A stretch of 64,000 bases of DNA from Gigaspora margarita (taxonomy: Eukaryota; Glomeromycota; Glomeromycetes; Diversisporales; Gigasporaceae): assembly GCA_009809945.1 (NCBI GenBank), contig WTPW01000415.1, forward strand, positions 1 through 64,000. Reading direction: 5' to 3'. Below the pieces are notes generated by a model. It searched no databases and was not told where the DNA came from. It saw only the letters and a list, made by a program, of their open reading frames with translations. Position 1 is the stretch's first letter. Each line of letters starts with the position of its first letter. Shown one piece after another: positions 55,201 to 64,000 of this stretch. The position numbers and the translations under genes were made by a program.

Positions 55201-55624
55201 TAAAGAACTAATAAAATTCTGTAGTTATAATTCTATTGGTTGAAATAATTTAAAATATTAGTTCAAACTATTAATTTACTATAAATTTATATTTTACAAT
55301 TATTTTTTAAAGAATTGGTCAACTTGTACCTTTAAGTTAGTTAAAAATTTTTTACAAATTTGTATTTTTTTCTTTTTATTTTTTTTTAATAATAAAAATT
55401 TTATTAAATAATAATCACTTTAAATATGAACATAAGCATATTAATTTAAAGTAGATAAAAAAAAAATTAAATAGAAAATAAAAAAACCCAAGGTGCATAC
55501 CATTTATTATATAATATTTTTTATTTAGTAGCCATCCCATCTATTTATAGTGTAATTACCTCTATCTCAATTCTGATTGGTTAATATAACAACTAATATT
55601 TATATAAATATATATAATGTTAAA
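55201..55624. other. AT-rich stretch, nothing recognised
   Basis: No frame or repeat arm supported. Confidence 0.45.
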
Positions 55625-55905
55625 TAATTTTGGTCCAATGGTCCATTTTAAATGATTTTACTAAAAAAATATTTGTTTTAATTAGATGATTATAATATAC
55701 CAAAATTATTAAAATCCAATTACAGGGTCACAAGACTGCTAAGGTTTTAAATATAAATTAAAATATATATATATATATAATAATACAAAACCTTAATAAT
55801 CTTGTGACCCTGTAATTGAATTTTAATTATTTTGGGCTTGTCAAAATTATCTAATTGAGACAAACATTTTGGTAATAAAATTATTCAAAACAGACTTGTA
55901 GATCA
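55625..55905. repeat. Inverted repeat, sibling of 52285-52550
   Basis: Left GTCCATTTTAAATGATTTTA, TTTAATTAGATGATT and ATTACAGGGTCACAAGACTG pair with AATCTTGTGACCCTGTAATT, AAATTATCTAATTGAG and TAATAAAATTATTCAAAACA. Central TATATATATATATA run at 55764-55782. Confidence 0.65.
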
Positions 55906-55936
55906 GAAGTATTTAATATTAAATATATATATATAT

Positions 55937-57540
55937 TATATATAGGGGGCTACTATTTTCACCATGGATTTTGCTATTTCTACTATAGTTATGCTAAAAT
56001 TTCTATTTTTAGAATTCTCTTTAACTTTAATTTTAACTCTAACCCTAACTCTAAAAACTAATAACAGATAAGTAAATCTTCTTTGGCCCCTAATTGAAAG
56101 CTGTAAAGCTCATTTTTCTGATTCTAATGGTAGTTAAATCATCAAAATCGGTCTAGTGGATTCTAAGATACTTGGGATCAAAGAAGAGAACATAAGAATT
56201 GGCAAAATTCACTGTTATACAAAATATAAAAATGCTATCAAATAAAAATCATGATTTGCACAGAATTTTATTATCATAATTGACTTTGAGTTCTTAAGTA
56301 AAGTTTCTTTTGGCTCAAAAAATGCTAGTTTTTTAAAATATGTTTTATAATTTAGTAGTAAAATTTTTTACTACAATAAAAATCTTCTCAAAACATATGT
56401 AAAAAAACAAATGAAGTTAGAAAAAAATGATCAAACAAAAATCATGATTTGCACAGAACTTTATTATCATAATTGACTTTGGCTTTTAAGTAAAGTTGTT
56501 CTTTGGCTCAAAAAAATGCTAGTTTTTTAAAACAAATTTTATTAGTTTTTTAGTAAAAGTTTTTTCTGCAATAAAAAACCTTTTCAAAACATATATAAAA
56601 AAAATGAAGTTTGTATAATAGTGAATTTGCTAATCCTTATGTTCTCTTCTTTGATTCCAAGTATCTTGGGATCCACTAGGCTGATTTTGATGATTTAACT
56701 ACCATTTGAATCAGAAAAATAAGCTCTACAACTTTTAACTAAGAACCAAAGAAGGTTTACTTATTAGTTTTAGAGTTAGAATTATAGTAAATTTATAATA
56801 TATTATATTAACAGTAATATGATATATCACGTAAAAATTTTTTAATTGAGTCAAATGAGTGATGCACCTAAATTTATATGTAAAATTTGGGCAAATTTGC
56901 TTTCTTGACTTATTTAACAAGAAGAAGCTGTCTGTTTAATTTCTGGGTATAAATTTGCAATTTCTCTAGCATTAGAAGGTTCTTTTTATAAAATTTTAAA
57001 AGTAGTTTATAATAAAATTGCAACTAATTGTACTAACAAAGTTAGCCAATTTTTTGACAATTTTTATTATTTGTTTATAAGTAATAAATATCATTTCACC
57101 AAATTAGGCAATTTTGTCCATCAATTTAGTTGACAGTTCTAATTGCCTAATTTAGTGAAATGATATACATTACTTATAAACAAATAGTAAAAATTGTCAA
57201 AAAATTGGTAACTTTGTTAGCACGATTAGTTGCAATTTTATTATAAGCTACCTTTAAAATTTTATGAAAAGAACTTTCTAATGCTAAAGAAATTACAAAC
57301 TTATACCCAGAAATTAAACAGATAACTTCTTTTTGCTAAATAAGTTGAGAAAGTAAATTTTACCCAAATTTTACATATGAAATTTAGGAGCATCACTCAT
57401 TTGACTCATAATTAAAAAATTTACTCATGTGTTTGTATGACAAATCATGTTACTGTTAAATACTAAAAATAGAAATTCTTGTATAACCATAATAAAAATA
57501 GCAAAATACCATGGTGCAAATAGGCATCACCTATATATAT
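55937..57540. mobile_element. Large fold-back element with two nested inverted repeats
   Basis: The outer arms (GGCTACTATTTTCACCATGG … CTATTTTTAG at 55946-56010 and its reverse at 57463-57535) define the element. Nested first: 56090-56750, whose ends pair (GTAAAGCTCATTTTTCTGAT … GAGAACATAAGAATTGG with reverse copy at 56625-56745), with a tandem ~180-bp duplication in the middle (AAATCATGATTTGCACAGAA at 56246 and 56438). Nested second: 56838-57418, a near-perfect hairpin with arms of about 280 bp around 57128 (for example GCAATTTCTCTAGCATTAGA at 56957, reversed near 57277). No coding sequence is supported. Confidence 0.75.
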
Positions 57541-57660
57541 TATATATAATTTAATATATAGGGGGACATTTTTGTATAACTATAGTAAAAATAGCAAAAT
57601 ACTATAGTGAAAATAGGCACCCACTATATATATTATATATAATTTAATATATAGGAGACA
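57541..57660. repeat. Duplication of the element end
   Basis: The block ATAACTATAGTAAAAATAGC … AAAATAGGCACCCACTATA repeats the right end of the preceding fold-back (57497-57535), as if a second copy lost all but one end. Confidence 0.6.
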
Positions 57661-57906
57661 TCTATAGAAAAGAGACAAATCTTTTCTAAATAAAAGTTTT
57701 TTCAACTTAAGTTAAAATAACTTAACAACTACTTAACCAAATTTGATCAAAATTTTTTTATTTAAATTTTTTATAGTTATAGAACTGTTATAGAATTAAA
57801 ACAAAAAAAATTTATTAAATTTATTTGGTAGTTGTTAAGATATTTTAATTTTTTTTTACGTTTCTTTTATTTAGTCAATATTATTATATGCAGAAGAGAA
57901 TAATAT
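57661..57906. other. AT-rich spacer
   Basis: Short fold-back around GTTAAAATAACTTAACAACT; no gene. Confidence 0.4.
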
Positions 57907-57914
57907 ATTACAAC

Positions 57915-58198
57915 CAGGGTTGGTCATATTACTGGTCAACCAAAAATTCACTGGTCAAACTGGTCTGGTCAAATTGGTTGAATGGTCTGGACAAATTGGT
58001 CAAATGGCTTAGTCTATTAATAAAATAAAGATAGGATACAAATTAATATATAATATATATATATATGTATTTATATGCTATATATATTTATAATACCCTT
58101 TGACCAATTTGACTGACACTGAACCCTTTGACCAACTGGTCAAATTGGTCAAACTGGTCTGGTCAAGCTTGACCATTGACCAGTCCATGCCAATCTTG
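57915..58198. mobile_element. hAT-type MITE with TGGTCAAA repeats, 284 bp
   Basis: Left CAGGGTTGGTCATATTACTG, right reversed CAAGATTGGCATGGACTGGT. Perfect 8-bp duplication ATTACAAC (57907-57914, 58199-58206). The ends are filled with CTGGTCAAACTGGTCTGGTC-type repeats on both sides of a TATA-rich centre. Confidence 0.85.
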
Positions 58199-58206
58199 AT
58201 TACAAC

Positions 58207-58559
58207 TAAAAAGAGAAAGAAACTTAGACTTCAAGATGGCCTTCTGCTACCAATTAATCTTTATCTGAGGCCCTACTATTAGCTGGACCATGTTATTTAT
58301 AATAACAATCAGATTTTTGAAATAAAAATTGGTAATATCAATAACCTAGTCCCATCTAACTGGCCCAGATTCCAGTATGTTAAACAAAAGCAGTCATATA
58401 GTACAAACTGCTTGAGAATAGAACTTCTAGAATCTTTTTCTAGTGGTTTCTCCACAAGTCTTGCACGTCATTCCACATTACTTGTTTCCAAGCCATTCAT
58501 TACGATTGTATCCAATATAGTAGGTATTTTTCCTTTTTGGGAGCAGTAAACACTACAGA
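58207..58559. other. GC-richer stretch, possibly the 3' part of SINE-B copy 2
   Basis: No gene. Its base composition resembles the SINE block that follows, but I could not align it with copy 1. Confidence 0.35.
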
Positions 58560-58951
58560 TCTTTTGAAGGGGCAAGCCAAAATGCCCATGTTTAAAAATT
58601 CTTCATAAACTGATGGTACCAAAAGGAGTTCACATGTAGCCATAGTAGAGATAGTGGTTCTTTCTGTATAGTCTAAAACCTATCAGAGAGATGCCAAATA
58701 CTTCTTAAGTTGTAGTGAGTAATAAACTCTAAGCTTGTTGGCAAGCAGTCTATGAACTTTATCTCTAAACAACAAGTGCCAGTCTTTTGGTAAGTAACAA
58801 ACTCTAAAGCTATTAGCAGATACTTAGTTAACTATATCTCTAAATAATAGCTACCAGGTTGCATGCTTTCTTAGTTTTTCTACTATTTCTTTGAGACTTA
58901 GCTTCTGAAGTATTAGCGTATTTGTTGGCGCAGGTGATCAGCGAATAGAGT
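58560..58951 (-). mobile_element. SINE-B copy 2 (diverged, minus strand)
   Basis: On the minus strand it starts near 58951 with CTCTATTCGCTGATCACCTG, matching CTCTTACTACCGATCACTTG of copy 1, and keeps TATTTAGAGATATAGTTAAC, then CTGCTAATAGCTTTAGAGTT, then a second such block ending near 58700. Similarity becomes weak further on. Target duplications were not resolved. Confidence 0.6.
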
Positions 58952-59240
58952 TACTAAGATATTTTAATTTAAAATTTTAAAAAAAGTTACTAGAAATGAT
59001 TTGTCCCTTTTTTATTGATGTCCCTATATATTATATATTATATATATTATATATAAACATGATTATAACCCTAACAGAACCCTGAACATCTCTCATATAG
59101 GTCATAACTGATCTGCATAAATTTAGATATTTTTGCTATCCTAAAATCAAGTAAATTTGCTAAAAGTTGAATTATTACATAGCAATTTGCTAAAAACTAA
59201 ATTATAATATCTAGCATCGGGTAAATAAATATAGTATAAA
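58952..59240. other. AT-rich stretch
   Basis: TATATATTATATATTATATA near 59030; no gene. Confidence 0.4.
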
Positions 59241-59740
59241 TTTTTTTTTGAATTCATAAAATTAAAATAAAAAAATTTTCATCAAATTTGGTCAAGAACT
59301 CGTGGAGATATCTTTGATGAAAGTTTCTTTTTTTTTTTTTTTTTTTTTTTTTATACGGACTTGCCTGTGACTTTATTTAACGTAAGTGGTACAGGATTAC
59401 ATTTTGATGGCTTTTATTACATGAAAGAGATTACAACTAGCCACATGTGTACTTTGGTACCTAATTTAAGTAGTCCGCCCGAAGGTTCTACACTAGCTAC
59501 CATACCAGCAACCCAACTACGGGAATTGCCTATTTAAATTCTATGTCCCATTTTTCCGTCACCAAACAACTTGCACATTAACTTACTACTATAGAGTTGC
59601 ACTCAGCTTTCCCTTATGGTACTTAAGTGTGGCATGCCGCAACAATTTTTTCCTCCCAAAAACCCATTCCGACTGACTTCCGGGGCCCTTGTTCATCGGT
59701 GGTACTTGTCAACCATACCATTGAACAGCCACATCCCATT

Positions 59741-61405
59741 TAGTGTTCAGACCTGGGTGATACTCACCTGGGTCACCCGCGGGTGGGCAGGTGACCCAGG
59801 TAGAATTATGGCCCACCCGGGTGGTCAACCTGTGGGTCACCCATGGGTCAATCCGTGGGTCACCTGTGGGTTACCTACATGGGTGACCCATATGAGTTTG
59901 TTATAAATTATATATAACATTTCTCAGGGTGTGACTACTTATGGCATTATGGCTATGACGTATAAGTCATACTACTCTGAGGTTATATTGCCGTGAGCAA
60001 TGATCAAAAACTATTTCGGCTTATGTGTAACTAGTTTCAAATAAATTGAAATAGTTTTGGCTACATGTATAAACCACATACCGTGTTTAAAAAATATGCC
60101 CGCTTATCAGAATATCTCAGCTTTTAGAAGTCTTGGGACTCGTTTTTCATCAGAAGTTTCGCCTTTTACCAGGGGCTTCGCCTTTCACCAAGGGTTTCAT
60201 CTTTTACCAGGATTTTGTGGTTTCGTGTTTGGGTTTCATCTTTCACCATTTACAAAGATGGTTTCGTCTAACAATTGTAAAGGTAAATAAGTATTTATGA
60301 ATACCCTTAAGTATTTATGAACTATGATTTTCTATTTTTCAATTCCATCTCATCTTTATACTCACCACCAAATTTAGGTGAATAAATGATTAGATAGTGG
60401 TAAGTATATAAGTATTTATGAATAAATACCTTATAATTTATTTTCTGATTTTAATTCTACCGATTAACAAATTGTCTTTACACTCAGATTAAATTAGGGT
60501 GAATGAAATGATTTAAAGGAATTGGGTAATGATAGATATAAAGATTTATAAGCGTTAAATCTATCTTTTATATGATAATAAAAACAATATTGCTTTAATG
60601 AGAGATAAGTCAAGATTATAAGGATCTGTATGCGCAAAATTTGTTTATTGCTAAATACGTACTCGTCAAGGTCATAAGACTATTCTAGAAGTCTATAACG
60701 TCTGCTTTTTTTAAAGAAATAAAATAAAATGATGAAATTATTCTATCAAAATTATGCTTTTATATATCGAACGTACCGAAATCAAAAACTTAGCGAACTC
60801 GGCCAAATTATTATCAGTTAGATTTGTCCTGAGAACAGTTGTAACGGGATTCTATATTATCAAGCAGGTTTGTGAATGTCAGAAATTTGGCTGTAATAAA
60901 TCTGCATTATACAGTTATACAAATGCATACTAATAAAATAATCTATCGGACAATTTGTCACTGAATTTATACGGCGCTTATGCAGTCGATATATGGCATA
61001 CGGCGTTTATACTACTTACGGCACTTATACGGCATGCGGCACTTCTACTTATACGGCAAATGTGCCGTATCACTGTAATATTTTTGCCGAGCTAGCTACC
61101 TCCAAGATTTATAAATGTCTGCATTACTACTAAACACTAGGTAGTAGAAAAAATTCCACCACGGGTCACTCGATTGATAAAAAATTTTATAGTCGAAAAA
61201 GTAGAAATTGCGTAAAACGGTTTTTTTTTTTTTTTTTTTTTTTAGAATTAGACAATAAAATTTTTTTATTACTTGGGTGACCCATGTTACTACCCGCGGG
61301 TGACCCATGTTACCACCCGTGGGTGACCAATAGTGGAATTTTTCTACTACCTAGTGTTCACCCGGGTGACCCAAGTTGGGATTTTCATGACGGGTCTGAA
61401 CACTA
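59741..61405. mobile_element. hAT-type element inside SINE-A, 1,665 bp
   Basis: Left TAGTGTTCAGACCTGGGTGA, right reversed TAGTGTTCAGACCCGTCATG. Flanks ATCCCATT (59733-59740) and GTCCCATT (61406-61413) match at 7 of 8 bases. Both ends are packed with GGGTGACCC/GGGTCACCC words (59755-59890 and 61263-61375), unusually GC-rich here. The interior has GCGGCACTTATACGGC repeats near 60970-61065 and no recognisable transposase. Copies of the GGGTCACC subterminal repeat probably serve as transposase binding sites, by analogy with other hAT elements. Confidence 0.8.
61133..61358. mobile_element. MITE nested in the hAT-type element, 226 bp
   Basis: Left AACACTAGGTAGTAGAAAAA, right reversed AACACTAGGTAGTAGAAAAA: 20 of 20 match, and pairing continues into ATTCCAC. 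Inside are GGGTGACCC words and a T-run (61221-61243). Its tip resembles the TAGTGTT tip of its host, so it may be a shortened relative. Confidence 0.75.
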
Positions 61406-63535
61406 GTCCCATTTCGTAGTTATCCATGGATTTTCAGTACCGGTGCATCTGCATTATACCGACACTTGCAGTTCGAATTACTCCGAACCGCTAGGTACCT
61501 CCCTTGCTCTTTTAAGGTTCGTTCGGGTCCTAGCACTGACCTCATTGTGGTAGCGCCATTGAAGATCTTATTCTACCTCCTTAATTGTGACTTCCCAAAC
61601 GGGTTTCTGTTTTTCTGGTTCCTTGGATTTTTCGGTGTTGTCATGTAACAATACTATTGCGCCTGAGAGCTCCCATTCAAGATGGTGAAACCAAGGTTAC
61701 AGGTTTCTCACCCAACCAATATTGAGCCACAGTTACTGTAACACAGGCCTATTTTTTGTTATCGTCATTAGTGGGATTTGAACTTTCGACCTGCCGCTTG
61801 GGGGTGACAACCTGGCCACTTCTCTAGATCGTTACACCCTTATTAAAGTTTTTTTAAACAATTTCAATATAGCTTTTTTGTAATATGTTTTTTTTGCTTT
61901 TTCAAAATGACCCACTATTTGGTGATAATTTACAAGAAATTTTACTATGCTAACTAAAAAAAAATTATAACAAAACTTGTAGCGCATATCATAGACTAAT
62001 AGAATCTCAAATTTCATGAAATAATATTGAAAACTCGTGAAGATATTAACATTTTTGTAAATTTAGACGTATATGTTTTTGCAAGTTTTTCTCTATATTC
62101 AAATGCTTCCAAAAACACTTTCTCAAAATGAAACCTCCAAAACGTGACTAAGTAAATTGATATAATAGGTATTCGAGAGTCTTTAATTAAAATTTCATCA
62201 TAAAAGGATTAATATTGACGAAATTATAATGATTTTTCAATTTGCTTCCAGATTCAAGATTTTCTAAAATTTTTAATTTTGATATAAACAGAAAAATTAC
62301 TATCACAGGCTAGATTTTTACAAGTTCAATAAAACAAGTTACTGCGCACTAAGTAAACTTTTAGAGCATATAATTGACTAATAGAATCTCAATTTTCATG
62401 AAAAAATATTAAAAAATCGTGAAGATATTATGAGTTTGTAAATTTAAAAGTATACATTTTTGCAAGTTTTCCCCTATATTCAAATGCTTCTAAAAGCACT
62501 TTTTCAAAATAAAACCTCCAAAACATGACTAAGTAAGTTGATATAATAGGTATTTGAAAGTCTTTGGTTAAAATTTTATCAAAAACGGATTAATATTGAT
62601 GAAGATATTTAGATTTTCATTTGCAACTAGATTCAAATTTCTTTCAATTTTGGCACATAATATACATTTTTAGAAATAGAAAAAATTTTTTATCAAAGAT
62701 ATCTCTATGAGTTCTTGACCAAATTCGATAAAAATTTTTCTTTAAATTCTAAAATAAATAAAATTCAAATAAAAAAATAATCATTGAATTTGGTCAAGAA
62801 CTCATAGAGATATCTTTGATGAAAAATTCTTCTTTTCAAAAAAATATATTATAAAGAAGCTGTACCAAATAAAAATAGTATTATGAAATGAATATTTAAC
62901 CAAATAACTTGAAATTTTAGAAATAATAATATTAATCTATACTCTATAGATTTTATTAGTGCGCAGTAACTTGTTTTATTTGAACTTGTGAAAATTTAGC
63001 CTATGATAGTGATTTTTCTGTTTCATCAAAATTGAAAATTTTAGAAAATTCTGAATCTGGAAGCAAATTGAAAAATCATCATAACTTCGTCAATATTAAT
63101 CTGTTTTTGATGAAATTTTAATTAAAGACTCTCAAATACTTATTATATCAACTTACTTAGTTACATTTGGAGGATTCATTTTGAGAAAGTGCTTTCAGAA
63201 ACATTTGAATATAGTAGAAAACTTGCAAAAACATATGCTTCTGAATTTACAAAAATGTTAATATCTTTATGTGTTTTTAATATTATTTCATAAAATTTGA
63301 GATTCTTTTAGTCTATGATATGCGCTACAAGTATTGTTATAATTTTTTTTAGTTAGCATAGTAAAATTTCTTGTAAATCATTGCTAAATAGTGGGTCATT
63401 TTGAAAAAGCAAAAAAACATATTACAAAAAAGCTATGTTGAAATTGTTTACAGGAACTTTTATCAAAGATATCTCTATGAGTTCTTGACCAAATTTGATA
63501 AATTTTTTTATTTTAATTTTACAAATCCATAGAAT

Positions 63536-64000
63536 TTGAATAAAAATATTTTTATTAAATTTAATCAAAAACTTATAGAGATAATATTAACTACAATTAT
63601 TATGTAATTACTAACTAATTTGCAATTGCATTACATAATTATTTGTTTATCAACATACAATCACGATTAATAATCATAATAAATATGCAGGATAAGTACC
63701 AAGTTGCTTTTAATACTAAAGCCCGATTACATACTACAACTACTTTTATTTATTTTCAATTATAATTGATTATTACTTTACTATATATAGCCATTAATGA
63801 CTTGTTTTATCCAGATCGATCATTATAGCGCAATTTAACTTGTTACAATAATTTTTGATAATGTGAGTAATTTGCTAAAATAAAATATAACATGTATAAA
63901 ATCTTAGTAATTTGACAAAATATTCAATTATAACCCTTTTTAAAATTAACTTCAATTTGCTAAATATTAAATTTGGACCTTAGATCAAATTTGAATCAAT
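63536..64000. other. AT-rich end of the window
   Basis: Short TTATTATGTAATTACTAACT-type palindromes; no gene or element end identified. Confidence 0.4.

Larger units (their letters stand above)
59328..61840 (-). mobile_element. SINE-A copy 2, interrupted by a hAT-type element
   Basis: On the minus strand it begins near 61839 with GGGTGTAACGATCTAGAGAA, keeps the A- and B-box regions and CACCCCCAAGCGGCAGGTC, and ends in an A-tract (T-run on plus, 59328-59352). AAAGTTTCTTT at left and AAAGTTTTTTT at right (61845 on) are the probable duplication; the uninterrupted arm of the fold-back at 63450 shows the empty site. Without the 1,665-bp insertion the copy is about 850 bp. Confidence 0.8.
59241..63535. 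repeat. Large fold-back element (arms ~900 bp) holding SINE-A copy 2
   Basis: The word TCAAGAACTCGTGGAGATAT (59292) recurs reversed near 63465, and an inner pair lies at 62693 and 62789. The left arm resumes after the SINE at 61845 (AACAATTTCAATATAGCTTT) and pairs with AAGCTATGTTGAAATTGTTT at 63430. Segments such as TTTCAAAATGACCCACTATT (61900) pair with 63385-63405, and ACTTTCTCAAAATGAAACCT (62117) pairs with 63170-63195. The centre is near 62740. Non-coding. Confidence 0.75.

Noticed and set aside
59616..60290. ORFs of 96 and 77 codons in GC-richer DNA
   Set aside because: They run across the boundary between SINE-A and the hAT-type element or over its GGGTCACC repeats; the Trp/Gly/His-rich text comes from the repeats.

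Overview
This is a eukaryotic nuclear window, strongly AT-rich by eye, with no convincing host gene, no rRNA gene and no functional tRNA gene. Almost everything that can be recognised is a transposable element, usually broken and often nested inside another. The mix of a Polinton/Maverick, a CACTA element with a Tnp2-type transposase, Ty3-like and LINE-like relics, SINE-like retroposons and very many hAT-, mariner-, Harbinger- and TTAA-type MITEs fits a repeat-rich, AT-rich fungal genome. My best guess is an arbuscular mycorrhizal fungus (Glomeromycotina, Rhizophagus-like), from overall character only. The N at 36914 shows that this is an assembled contig.

Layout. 1-3.2 kb: a satellite of ~320-bp palindromic units, split by a TTAA-flanked element that carries SINE-A copy 1. 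4-7.2 kb: a decayed Ty3/gypsy-like relic cut by MITEs. 7.9-8.9 kb: a fold-back element. 11.5-12.6 kb: a ~48-bp minisatellite. 13.1-13.8 kb: a ~182-bp tandem repeat and a hairpin. 14.9-19.4 kb: a CACTA Tnp2-like transposase pseudogene with a 1.7-kb hAT-type element and a TA-flanked MITE inside. 20.3-22.6 kb: a SINE-like copy, a T-rich TA-flanked element and a hAT MITE.

23,241-36,674 is the centrepiece: a complete but decaying Polinton/Maverick of 13.4 kb. It has ~557-bp terminal inverted repeats, each carrying its own small Cys-rich ORF, and a near-perfect 6-bp target duplication. Inside are a protein-primed-type family B DNA polymerase (broken), a Polinton-class rve integrase that has lost two catalytic acidic residues, and, unexpectedly, a minus-strand gene with the order coiled coil, Gag-like helical domain, CCHC-like knuckle, acidic linker, DTGS aspartic protease. 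That is the layout of a retrotransposon Gag-Pro. I recognise no Polinton capsid, ATPase or adenovirus-type cysteine protease. Two TA-flanked MITEs of one family, one holding a SINE-B, have inserted into it.

36.7-48.1 kb: inverted-repeat elements and two LINE-like relics on the minus strand (endonuclease at ~41 kb, RT C-terminal zinc finger at ~47.7 kb). 48-58.2 kb: tandem repeats and nested fold-backs. 58.2-63.5 kb: SINE-B copy 2, then SINE-A copy 2 holding a 1.67-kb hAT-type element, all within a large fold-back.

Functionally, the only cooperating gene set is that of the Polinton (polymerase, integrase, TIR-encoded proteins, Gag-Pro-like polyprotein), and it appears dead in this copy.
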